From positions 1 through 5,827 of the forward strand of contig CAYYGA010000079.1 of the NCBI GenBank assembly GCA_964471435.1: DNA of 5,827 nt, written 5' to 3'. The notes beneath the pieces are model-generated. The model searched no databases and was not told the origin of the DNA. It saw only the letters and a program-made list of their open reading frames with translations. Every line of letters begins with the position of its first letter. Positions within the stretch are counted from its first letter, which is position 1. The stretch is from Facklamia sp964471435. GTDB lineage: Bacteria > Bacillota > Bacilli > Lactobacillales > Aerococcaceae. Of the stretch, positions 1 through 5,774 are shown piece after piece. The translations under genes and the position numbers were made by a program.

Positions 1-203
1 TTACCCGGCTTTTTCCCACCAATTGTTGCCGTTATACCAGACTCTATAATTTCTTCCGGCTCTAAGCCGATTTCTTTTAATTTATTCATGACAAACTCTG
101 TTGTCTTGGGCAGGGACATCCCTATTTCCGGATACTGATGGATATGACGCCTCATTTCGACCAATTCATCAGAAAATAATTTTGCTTTATCTAAAAAAGT
201 CAC
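1..203 (-). CDS. M20-family amidohydrolase (M20D-like), N-terminal 67 residues, cut by the window edge
   Basis: This is the start of a metal-dependent amidohydrolase of the M20 peptidase family, subfamily D. Known members remove acyl groups from N-acyl amino acids (hippurate hydrolase, N-acyl-L-amino-acid amidohydrolase, N-acetyldiaminopimelate deacetylase); they are cytoplasmic. The reading begins MTFLDKAKLF and carries the family's N-terminal signature MRRHIHQYPEIG at residues 17-28, then a helix (TTEFVMNKLKEIGLEP) and GITATIGGKKPG at 56-67, the stretch that normally leads into the first metal site. The metal ligands lie beyond the edge, so substrate and activity cannot be judged. The start is GTG, chosen because AAGGAGG lies 9 bases upstream and no in-frame ATG fits. 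The TTA at bases 1-3 is not in frame; the gene continues off the window. It diverges from the Crp/Fnr gene and shares its control region. Family assignment is firm, the exact enzyme is open. Confidence 0.85.
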   Translation of the reverse strand, partial: MTFLDKAKLFSDELVEMRRHIHQYPEIGMSLPKTTEFVMNKLKEIGLEPEEIIESGITATIGGKKPG

Positions 204-212
204 TTTTTACTT

Positions 213-219
213 CCTCCTT
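213..219 (-). promoter_or_regulatory. Ribosome binding site that sets the GTG start of the amidohydrolase
   Basis: AAGGAGG on the minus strand, a full Shine-Dalgarno match, sits 9 bases before GTG at 203-201. It decides the non-ATG start. Confidence 0.8.
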
Positions 220-248
220 GTATACTCTTTCATTACTTTACCCTTTCT

Positions 249-278
249 ATTTTATTATTTCTGTAAATACATTTACAA
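249..278 (-). promoter_or_regulatory. Candidate promoter of the amidohydrolase gene
   Basis: On the minus strand, TTGTAA (278-273) and TAAAAT (254-249) are 18 bases apart, a moderate sigma-A-type match. Transcription would start near 242, giving a leader of about 38 bases. The 16-bp inverted repeat at 262-277 overlaps the -35 box and the spacer, so a bound protein should block this promoter. An alternative weak -10 (TAAAGT, 240-235) without a recognisable -35 is discussed in the findings. Confidence 0.45.
262..277. promoter_or_regulatory. Crp/Fnr-type operator, perfect 16-bp inverted repeat
   Basis: The sequence TGTAAATACATTTACA is a perfect palindrome of two 7-base arms around AC. It has the TGTNA-N6-TNACA layout of Crp/Fnr-family sites, and outer TT (259-260) and AA (279-280) extend the symmetry to 22 bp, the usual length of a CRP site. 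The spacing of six bases argues against a GlnR/TnrA site, whose consensus has seven (TGTNA-N7-TNACA). It lies next to a Crp/Fnr gene and covers the -35 box of that gene's promoter, so autoregulation, most simply repression, is the likely role. Binding is inferred from sequence and position. Confidence 0.7.
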
Positions 279-300
279 AACTAAGAAAAAGTGTTATTAT
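272..300 (+). promoter_or_regulatory. Promoter of the Crp/Fnr-family regulator gene
   Basis: TTTACA (272-277) and TATTAT (295-300) are exactly 17 bases apart, each a 5-of-6 match to the sigma-A boxes. Transcription would begin near 307, leaving about 51 bases of A/T-rich leader. The -35 box is wholly inside the right arm of the inverted repeat. Confidence 0.7.
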
Positions 301-357
301 TTATTAGTTAATAGAATAAAATTAATACGTTAATATTATAAAAAAGAATGTGAATAT

Positions 358-1038
358 ATGAATGAAAAATTGTTTTCTCATGGAGCCCCTTGGTTAAATA
401 AAAGATTTAGTGATGATGCTATAGCATATCTAACAAATAATATGCCCAGTTTAGTTTATGAGGAAGGTCAGGCTGTTATCGACGAAAGTCAAAATAATCA
501 CTATGTTTTTTTAATTGCTTCAGGTGTAACTAAAACCTATATTAGTGAACAGGAGGGTCAACTAAAAACTTTGTTTTACAGTGGCAGAGGTACTATAGCG
601 TCGGAAGTGAATGCTTTCTTATTAAACCCGTCATTTATTAATGTTACTGTACTAGAGCCATCTCTAATTTATATGATACCAGGAGACATTTTCAAAGAAC
701 GTTTGGCTGGAAATCAAGAAGTTATGTGGGAGTTTATGGAGCAGGCTGCTTTTAAGAGTCATGTAATGGCGAATCAAATTGCTATGCTTTCTTTTGATAC
801 TCCTTACAAACGGGTGAGTAAAGCCATGTACTGGATCTTCACTACTCTAGGAGAAAAAGACAGTCGGCAATCCTTCACTTATAAAATTGCGACACGAGAA
901 TTAACTCATCAAGATATTGCTGAGTTTACCGGATTATCCAGAGTGTCCGTCTCTAATGTTTTTAGAATGTTCTATCGTGAAGATACAATCATAAAAAAAG
1001 ATAGACATTATATTTGCCATGATATACGTCAACTATAA
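358..1038 (+). CDS. Crp/Fnr-family transcriptional regulator
   Basis: A 226-residue DNA-binding regulator, a usual length for this family. Residues about 30-115 form the cyclic-nucleotide-binding-like beta barrel (YEEGQAVIDE, FLIASGVTKTY, SEVNAF), about 117-160 the dimer helix, and about 175-226 the winged helix-turn-helix. Turn and recognition helix are seen at 182-205 (ELTHQDIAEFTGLSRVSVSN). There is only one cysteine, C220 near the C terminus, so an Fnr-type iron-sulfur cluster is unlikely. The Arg-Ser pair that holds the cAMP phosphate in CRP is replaced by F93-I94 in my hand alignment, so cAMP is not an obvious ligand; the signal is unknown. In the recognition helix R195 matches CRP Arg180, but V196 and N200 replace Glu181 and Arg185. 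The ATG is the only sensible start, as an ATG ten bases upstream meets TGA at once. There is no good Shine-Dalgarno sequence. The gene diverges from the amidohydrolase and ends at a strong terminator. Family is certain, target genes are inferred. Confidence 0.93.
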   Translation: MNEKLFSHGAPWLNKRFSDDAIAYLTNNMPSLVYEEGQAVIDESQNNHYVFLIASGVTKTYISEQEGQLKTLFYSGRGTIASEVNAFLLNPSFINVTVLEPSLIYMIPGDIFKERLAGNQEVMWEFMEQAAFKSHVMANQIAMLSFDTPYKRVSKAMYWIFTTLGEKDSRQSFTYKIATRELTHQDIAEFTGLSRVSVSNVFRMFYREDTIIKKDRHYICHDIRQL

Positions 1039-1068
1039 TCAATACTGTCTCTATGATAATAGAGAAGC

Positions 1069-1110
1069 AAAAAACCGTTGAAAAATTTAAACTTTTTTCA
1101 ACGGTTTTTT
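1069..1110. terminator. Bidirectional rho-independent terminator
   Basis: A 17-bp perfect stem (1069-1085 with 1094-1110) closes an 8-base loop. The core CCGTTG/CAACGG is flanked by A-runs on the left and T-runs on the right, so a U-tract follows the hairpin on both strands. It lies 30 bases after the regulator stop and 3 bases after the degV stop, serving both convergent genes. Confidence 0.92.
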
Positions 1111-1113
1111 TAT

Positions 1114-1971
1114 TTATTTTTCATCTAAAATCATTACACTGGCTCCAAGTGAATTGGGGCCTACATGCACGCCTAATACTGGAGTAAATTCAGTGACCAA
1201 ATAGGTTTCGGCACCTTTTATTTCTTCTTCTAAAGCTTCTTGCAATAAAGCTACTTCTTCAGCATTATCTCCTGAGAAAATTATCATTTTGTAACTTTGT
1301 GCACCCTTTGTTTCTGTTTTAATTTTATCTACTAAGGCATTGAAGGATTTCCTTTTTCCTCTGGATTTACTCAAGATAGTAATTTCGCCGTCTGAGATAG
1401 TTAATAAGGGATTAATATTTAATAGACTCCCTATTAATCCGGTATATTTGTTAAATCGGCCACCTTTAATCACATATTTTAAAGTTCTGAAAATAGCGTG
1501 AATAGATGTTTGACTGCGCAGTCTTTCTAATTCTGTCATTATTTCTTTTCTTGATTTTCCTTGATTGCGCATTTCCGCTGCACGGATCGAAAAGAGTGCA
1601 ACCGCTGATGCAGCAAAATCAGTTTCGAATATGTCCCATTCCATTCCTTCATATGAAGACATAACTACTTCGTACAATTGACGCATACCGGTTAACTTGG
1701 AAGTAGATGTAATCATTATAACCTGATCAACACCTTCTGCTTTTAACCGGTCCAAAAGATCAATGACATCCTGCACTGGCGGAACACCGGTTGATAAATG
1801 TTCGTGCTCTCCCATCACTTTATAAAATTCTTTGGAATCAATATCCACTTGATCTTTATAGTCCGTCTCATCCATTCGAACTAAATAAGAAAGAATTTCT
1901 AGCCCGAATTCTTTGCCATGTTTTAAAGTTAAGTCATGACTAGTATCTGCTAATATAGCTATTTTACTCAT
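1114..1971 (-). CDS. DegV-family fatty-acid-binding protein (FakB-like)
   Basis: A 285-residue DegV-fold protein of typical length. Known relatives (FakB of staphylococci and streptococci) hold a fatty acid while the kinase FakA phosphorylates it, feeding exogenous fatty acids into phospholipid synthesis; they are cytoplasmic. Seen here are the opening KIAILADTSHDL (3-14), TGVPP at 61-65, TSTSKLTG at 88-95, the family hallmark LKYVIKGGR at 164-172, and GVHVGPNSLG at 267-276. From memory of FakB1, T61, S91, R172 and H269 fall where the carboxylate-binding residues are expected. The chain specificity cannot be read from the sequence. The start ATG follows AGGAGA by 8 bases and the upstream stop by one base, so translation is probably coupled to the DUF1836 gene. 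No kinase gene is in the window; most genomes place fakA elsewhere and carry several DegV paralogues, so I give no symbol. Confidence 0.92.
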   Translation of the reverse strand: MSKIAILADTSHDLTLKHGKEFGLEILSYLVRMDETDYKDQVDIDSKEFYKVMGEHEHLSTGVPPVQDVIDLLDRLKAEGVDQVIMITSTSKLTGMRQLYEVVMSSYEGMEWDIFETDFAASAVALFSIRAAEMRNQGKSRKEIMTELERLRSQTSIHAIFRTLKYVIKGGRFNKYTGLIGSLLNINPLLTISDGEITILSKSRGKRKSFNALVDKIKTETKGAQSYKMIIFSGDNAEEVALLQEALEEEIKGAETYLVTEFTPVLGVHVGPNSLGASVMILDEK

Positions 1972-1972
1972 T

Positions 1973-2500
1973 TTAAGATTCTCCTAAAGATTGATACCCA
2001 TTTCCATCTATAATTAGTTTAGCTAATAGTTTTAGTGCAAAAGCTGTCGCTACAACATTCACACCTTCTGTGTTTTGAGGAAATGAGGTTTGGGATAAAT
2101 TAAATATTTCATCCTCGCCTACTGAACAAAAAACTTTATCAAGAGCTTTATCCAGAGCCTCTGCAAATGTATCGTAACTTTCTGCTAAAGATTCATGGTT
2201 CATTTGTAGGTCAATACCTTTTTTTACTTCGTCAATATTAAGTACTTGTTTATAAACAGCAACAGCGATCAAGACCGCAATTTGAGTTTTTCCATATTTA
2301 CGTCCTGATATTTTAGGCAAAATTCCCCATTTAGAATAATTTTGTATCATGGTAGGAGTCATTGGCTGAACATCATACATGATAGGTTCTAACATTTCAT
2401 TTAAATATGTTACTAATTGGCTGTTGAACATGGGTTGGACAGGTAAGTCATTCCATCGTGGACATTTAAAATTCTTAATGGCTTCAATACGTTCTTGCAC
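1973..2500 (-). CDS. DUF1836 family protein, probable helix-turn-helix DNA-binding protein
   Basis: A 175-residue protein of the DUF1836 family, which has no settled function and is found mainly in Bacillota. Residues about 14-40 are the family opening (CPRWNDLPVQPMFNSQLVTY). Residues about 46-90 look like a MerR-like helix-turn-helix: LTPT-type turn MTPTMIQNYSKWGILP, then KYGKTQIAVLIAVAVYKQVL. The C-terminal half (about 100-175) is helical with no motif I recognise. It contains two cysteines (13 and 125) and no transmembrane segment. The start is GTG, supported by AGGAGGA 6 bases upstream; the nearby ATG at 2507 is out of frame and soon stops. It leads a two-gene unit with degV, one base apart, under a strong promoter with a palindrome in its spacer. 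A role as autoregulator of this unit is inference from that layout. Confidence 0.87.
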   Translation of the reverse strand: MQERIEAIKNFKCPRWNDLPVQPMFNSQLVTYLNEMLEPIMYDVQPMTPTMIQNYSKWGILPKISGRKYGKTQIAVLIAVAVYKQVLNIDEVKKGIDLQMNHESLAESYDTFAEALDKALDKVFCSVGEDEIFNLSQTSFPQNTEGVNVVATAFALKLLAKLIIDGNGYQSLGES

Positions 2501-2506
2501 AATTCA

Positions 2507-2513
2507 TCCTCCT
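2507..2513 (-). promoter_or_regulatory. Ribosome binding site that sets the GTG start of the DUF1836 gene
   Basis: AGGAGGA on the minus strand ends 6 bases before GTG at 2500-2498. The ATG overlapping this site (2507-2505) opens only a seven-codon frame, so GTG is the start. Confidence 0.8.
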
Positions 2514-2533
2514 GATATAGTTATCGCCACTAC

Positions 2534-2562
2534 ATCATAACCATTTAACTATTAAATGTCAA
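2534..2562 (-). promoter_or_regulatory. Strong sigma-A promoter of DUF1836-degV
   Basis: On the minus strand a perfect TTGACA (2562-2557) and TATGAT (2539-2534) are separated by 17 bases. Transcription would begin near 2527, giving a leader of about 26 bases that just contains the ribosome binding site. This is the closest match to consensus in the window. Confidence 0.85.
2542..2558. promoter_or_regulatory. Palindrome in the DUF1836-degV promoter, candidate operator
   Basis: CATTTAA-CTA-TTAAATG is a perfect inverted repeat of 7-base arms with a 3-base centre. It starts on the last two bases of the -35 box and ends three bases before the -10 box, so a bound dimer would shut out RNA polymerase. 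The binding protein is unknown; the DUF1836 product itself and a FabT/MarR-type lipid regulator are the candidates. Confidence 0.5.
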
Positions 2563-2585
2563 TCGGTTTCTAACCATTTTTTAAC

Positions 2586-3320
2586 TTAACCTTCTGCCAA
2601 TTCTCCATTATGGAATACTTCACTGACATCATCATCGTCTTCCAAAGCATCAACGATTCCCATCAATGTATCATAGTCTTCTTGTTGCAGTTCGACCATT
2701 GTTTTCGGCAGTAATGTTAGTTCTGCGGTATGCAAAGTAAAACCTTCTGCTTCCAAAGCATCTCTTACTTGAGCAAAGTCATTGGGATCCGTATATATTT
2801 CAAATACTTCCTCACTTGTTTCCAGCTCTTCACCGCCTGCTTCTAATACATGCATCATCATCGTATCTTCATCAGTATCAGTAGTAGAACGTTCAATTAC
2901 CAGATATCCTTTGCGGTCAAACATATAAGAGACCGTACCAGGCTCGCCAATATTACCACCATTTTTATTATAACCTATACGTACATTTGTCATAGTTCGG
3001 TTCCGGTTATCGGTCAGAGCCTGTGTCAAAACTGCAACTCCGGCAGGACCAAAGCCTTCGTACATTACTTCCTCGTAGTTTTCGCCTTCTCCTGAACTAG
3101 TCGCTTTCTTTATGGCCCTATTCACATTATCATTAGGCATATTATTTGATTTTGCCTTATCCATTGCCAATCTTAATGCGGGATTGGTATCCGGGTCTCC
3201 ACCACCTTGTTTTGCAGCCATATAAATTTCACGGGAAAGTTTTTGAAATACTTTTCCTCTTTTAGCATCTTGTGCCCCTTTACGGTGTTTAATATTACTC
3301 CATTTGGAATGTCCTGCCAT
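2586..3320 (-). CDS. yebC: YebC/TACO1-family protein (YebC type I)
   Basis: A 244-residue YebC-family protein, full length. The family was long annotated as a transcriptional regulator; more recent work links it, and mitochondrial TACO1, to translation, easing ribosomes stalled on proline-rich stretches. The start MAGHSKWSNIKHRKG is the hallmark of the type I branch, unlike the YeeN-type branch. Other family blocks are NPALRLAMDKAKSNNMPNDN (46-65), YEGFGPAGVA (88-97), TDNRNRT (103-109) and GGNIGEPGTVSYMF (121-134); the C-terminal part is acidic, with a run of four Asp at 228-231. The start ATG follows AAAGGAGG by 9 bases. The gene lies 23 bases after the exonuclease stop, with its ribosome binding site in that gap, and is probably cotranscribed with it. 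No hairpin terminator follows, so transcripts may run on into DUF1836-degV. Confidence 0.96.
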   Translation of the reverse strand: MAGHSKWSNIKHRKGAQDAKRGKVFQKLSREIYMAAKQGGGDPDTNPALRLAMDKAKSNNMPNDNVNRAIKKATSSGEGENYEEVMYEGFGPAGVAVLTQALTDNRNRTMTNVRIGYNKNGGNIGEPGTVSYMFDRKGYLVIERSTTDTDEDTMMMHVLEAGGEELETSEEVFEIYTDPNDFAQVRDALEAEGFTLHTAELTLLPKTMVELQQEDYDTLMGIVDALEDDDDVSEVFHNGELAEG

Positions 3321-3343
3321 CTTATGCAGCCTCCTTTAATATT

Positions 3344-4171
3344 TTATAAGTCTATTTCTAATAAGATAGGGGTATGATCCTGACGCGGTCCAGAATCGAT
3401 CATTTCAGATTTTTCCACCTTATCGATGACGCGATCTGACACAATAAAGTAATCAATTCTCCAACCTGAATTATTTATTTTACTTGTTTTCGCCCTTTGC
3501 GCCCACCAGGTGTAGACTCCAGTTTCTTCAGGATTTATATATCGGTAAGTATCAGTAAAACCTTTATTTAATAAATTGGTAAATCCTTGTCGTTCTTCTT
3601 GAGTAAAACCGGCTGAAAACTGATTTCTATCGGGATGGGCTAAATCAATCTCAGTATGGGCTACATTAAAATCTCCTGTTGCGATCACTGGTTTGTTTTG
3701 ATCAAGCTCCACCAAATAATCTGCATATTTTTCATCCCACTTCTGACGCTCAGCTAAACGCACTAACTCATTTCCGGCATTTGGTGTGTAAACTTGAGTG
3801 ATATAAAAATTATCAAATTCTAAAGTGATGACTCTACCCTCTAGGTCCATTGTATCTGGAGCGCCGATTTCTGGATAAGTTATGACGGGTTCAAAATTCT
3901 TTTTATATAAAAACATGGTGCCAGCATAGCCTTTACGTGCTGGTTCTTGTGATGAACGCCAAACTTTTTCATAGTGTGGAAATTTTTCCGCTAATATTTT
4001 TAAGTGTTTTTTCGTTGGTCCAGTCGATGCTAATTTTGTTTCTTGGATTGCAATGACATCCGCATCATACTGAATAATTGTGTTCAATACATCTTTTGAC
4101 ATCATCGCACGGTTTGAATCTGAGGTTAAAGCTGCATTTAAAGAATCAATATTCCAGGATATAATTTTCAT
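3344..4171 (-). CDS. exoA: Exodeoxyribonuclease III / AP endonuclease (ExoA/Xth family)
   Basis: A 275-residue enzyme of the exonuclease III family, near the usual length. Such enzymes cut DNA 5' to abasic sites and remove 3' blocking groups in base excision repair, with Mg2+, in the cytoplasm. The catalytic set is complete: N7 (SWN), E44 (IQETKL), Y128 (QVYTPN), D167 and N169 (GDFNVAH), D240 (GWRIDYF), and the D265-H266 pair (RQDHTP). These correspond to N7, E34, Y109, D151, N153, D229 and D258-H259 of E. coli ExoIII. GWRIDYFIVS is typical of the Gram-positive ExoA branch. The start ATG follows AAAGGAG by six to seven bases. It is first in a probable unit with yebC, and has its own candidate promoter 30 bases upstream. 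Product call is firm; the symbol exoA follows Bacillus usage. Confidence 0.96.
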   Translation of the reverse strand: MKIISWNIDSLNAALTSDSNRAMMSKDVLNTIIQYDADVIAIQETKLASTGPTKKHLKILAEKFPHYEKVWRSSQEPARKGYAGTMFLYKKNFEPVITYPEIGAPDTMDLEGRVITLEFDNFYITQVYTPNAGNELVRLAERQKWDEKYADYLVELDQNKPVIATGDFNVAHTEIDLAHPDRNQFSAGFTQEERQGFTNLLNKGFTDTYRYINPEETGVYTWWAQRAKTSKINNSGWRIDYFIVSDRVIDKVEKSEMIDSGPRQDHTPILLEIDL

Positions 4172-4202
4172 CTAATACTCCTTTGGTTAATATACTAGAA
4201 CC

Positions 4203-4231
4203 ATTTTACCACATTCTATCAGTTGCGTTAA
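4203..4231 (-). promoter_or_regulatory. Candidate extended -10 promoter of exoA-yebC
   Basis: On the minus strand TAAAAT (4208-4203) is preceded by TGG, making an extended -10 (TGN-TAAAAT). A weak -35, TTAACG (4231-4226), lies 17 bases upstream. Transcription would start near 4196, about 25 bases before the exoA start codon. Confidence 0.6.
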
Positions 4232-4317
4232 ATCCCAAGAAGTCTTAATTCAATAAGGATATTTAGATCAACAGCTGGTAAATAATAAAAAGGAACTATA
4301 GTATTTCAAGAGTTATT

Positions 4318-5709
4318 TTAACGGATTTGTACATTTAACTGTCCGGTTGTTTGGCTGTTATCATGCAACCTTCCTGCTTCTAATGATTTTAACTGACAGT
4401 ATTTAATTATATAAGCAGGTACTAATACTGCAACCGACCCTAACCAAGCCATTGGATTAGCTATTACAATTCCTGTAAAACCAATAAGCGGAGTCAACAT
4501 AAATGCGGCTAATACCCGCATTACTAATTCCATTAGTCCAGCTAAAGTAGGTATCAAGGACTCATTCAAGCCCTGCAGTGTATAGCGGAAAATAAATAAG
4601 AGCGCTAAAATCCAATAGAAAAATCCTGTATAGAAGAAAAATTGTTGGCCGTAGTGCGCCAGTATATCTCTAGATCCTGCATCCCCAAAAATAGCAGTTA
4701 AATTGCCTCCGGCAATGATAAACAAAATACCAAATAAAATGGCAACTCCTACTGATAAAAAGGCGGTTTGTTTGACTCCTAAAATGATGCGTCCGTATTC
4801 TCCTGCTCCATAATTTTGTCCTACATAAGTAGCCATGGCTATACCAAAAGACATCAAGACTTGCACCACTAATTGATCAACACGATAAGCAGCAGTGTGA
4901 CCTGCAACCGCATCGGCGCCTAAATTATTTAACGCCATACTGACAGATACCGAACCAATAGCGATGATTGAAGTTTGAAAACCCATTGGAAGTCCTAAAC
5001 GAATGTGCTGGATAAGATCTCCTTTATTTACTTTAAGATCCTTAGCTTCTACTTGCAAAACATAAATATCTTTCTTTATCACATATAAGCAGATTAAAAT
5101 AGCAATAACCTGCGCTATAACTGTCGCTATTGATGCTCCTGCTACCCCCCATCCAAAATAAACAATAAATACATAGTCTAAGACAATGTTAACAAGTGTG
5201 GTAATCACTAAAGCTATCACAGGAGTCCGGCTGTCTCCAATTGCTCGTAACATATTACTTAACATGTTAAAAGAAACGGTAACAATCATACCTAAAAATA
5301 TTACAAATATATAGTCATAAGCGTATTGTATTATATTAGCTGGAGTGTTCATCCATAGAAGAAGGTCCCATAAAAAATATGTTGAGATCCCTGTCAATAT
5401 TAATGAGACTGTTGCAGTCAATAGCAAATTAACAGCAACACTACGCTTCACTTTTTGAAAATCTTTGGCTCCATATGCTTGAGCTAGGGGAATAGCTGTA
5501 CCTGCGGTAAATCCTTGTGCAAACCCTAATATTAAGAAGGTTAAGCCACCAGCAAGACCAATACCTGCCAGCGCTTCCACCCCCATTGTTCTCCCTACTA
5601 TAAAAGTATCTACCATATTATATAAGAGCTGAAATAAATTCCCTATAATTAAGGGAATTGAAAAACGAATAATTTTTTTAATCGGTGAGCCGGTAGTCAG
5701 ATCATTCAT
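4318..5709 (-). CDS. MATE-family multidrug/cation efflux transporter
   Basis: A 463-residue membrane protein of the MATE family, the expected length. These transporters use a sodium or proton gradient to expel drugs or metabolites across the cytoplasmic membrane. About twelve hydrophobic segments are seen in two homologous halves. The first half opens with LTTGSPIKKIIRFSIPLIIG and NMVDTFIVGR (31-40, conserved Asp34) and ends its second helix with QAYGAKDFQKVKRSV at 77-91. The second half repeats the pattern with AYRVDQLVVQ (274-283) and VGQNYGAGEYGRI at 296-308. RAIGDSRTP (155-163) and YTLQGLNES (376-384) are family loops. A hydrophilic tail of about 25 residues ends the protein. The ATG follows AAAGGAGG by 7 bases; an overlapping second ATG is out of frame. 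It seems to stand alone under its own promoter, 146 bases before exoA. The substrate cannot be told from sequence, so no symbol is given. Confidence 0.95.
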   Translation of the reverse strand: MNDLTTGSPIKKIIRFSIPLIIGNLFQLLYNMVDTFIVGRTMGVEALAGIGLAGGLTFLILGFAQGFTAGTAIPLAQAYGAKDFQKVKRSVAVNLLLTATVSLILTGISTYFLWDLLLWMNTPANIIQYAYDYIFVIFLGMIVTVSFNMLSNMLRAIGDSRTPVIALVITTLVNIVLDYVFIVYFGWGVAGASIATVIAQVIAILICLYVIKKDIYVLQVEAKDLKVNKGDLIQHIRLGLPMGFQTSIIAIGSVSVSMALNNLGADAVAGHTAAYRVDQLVVQVLMSFGIAMATYVGQNYGAGEYGRIILGVKQTAFLSVGVAILFGILFIIAGGNLTAIFGDAGSRDILAHYGQQFFFYTGFFYWILALLFIFRYTLQGLNESLIPTLAGLMELVMRVLAAFMLTPLIGFTGIVIANPMAWLGSVAVLVPAYIIKYCQLKSLEAGRLHDNSQTTGQLNVQIR

Positions 5710-5736
5710 TTTCCCGCCTCCTTTTTCTTTTTTTAT

Positions 5737-5753
5737 GCCTACATAGTATAGGC
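5737..5753. promoter_or_regulatory. Inverted repeat over the MATE -10 box
   Basis: GCCTA and TAGGC, five bases each, flank a 7-base centre. The repeat covers the whole -10 box and reaches to about the transcription start. It could be a repressor site of the kind found before drug-efflux genes, or a small hairpin in the DNA. The arms are short, so chance is possible. Confidence 0.35.
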
Positions 5754-5773
5754 TACTTAAAAAGGCGGTGCAA
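5745..5773 (-). promoter_or_regulatory. Promoter of the MATE transporter gene
   Basis: On the minus strand TTGCAC (5773-5768) and TATACT (5750-5745) are 17 bases apart. Transcription would start near 5738, giving a leader of about 28 bases with the ribosome binding site AAAGGAGG at 5724-5717. Confidence 0.75.
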
Positions 5774-5774
5774 G

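Noticed and set aside
1..3. TTA at the left edge as the stop codon of the amidohydrolase
   Set aside because: Counting from GTG at 203, the last whole codon is at 5-3, so this TTA is out of frame; the 67 residues are only the beginning of the enzyme.
262..277. GlnR/TnrA site
   Set aside because: The consensus needs seven bases between TGTNA and TNACA, and here there are six, which is the Crp/Fnr spacing.
101..307. 68-codon open frame on the + strand
   Set aside because: It lies opposite the amidohydrolase start and runs through the divergent promoters and operator. The minus-strand protein has a clear M20 signature, and this frame resembles no family I know.
308..335. Three copies of TTAATA (308, 322, 330) in the regulator leader
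   Set aside because: The stretch is nearly all A and T, the spacing is irregular, and such repeats are expected by chance.
2563..2585. GGTT-TCT-AACC hairpin after yebC
   Set aside because: A 4-bp stem without a following T-run is not a terminator; it lies upstream of the DUF1836 promoter and may be chance.
2850..3095. 81-codon open frame on the + strand within yebC
   Set aside because: It is the antisense of a highly conserved YebC coding region, with no ribosome binding site or recognisable protein features.
4270..4317. Possible terminator after the MATE gene (minus strand: ACTATAGT followed by CCTTTTT)
   Set aside because: The only stems found are about four base pairs or a loopless 8-base palindrome, too weak to call despite the T-run.
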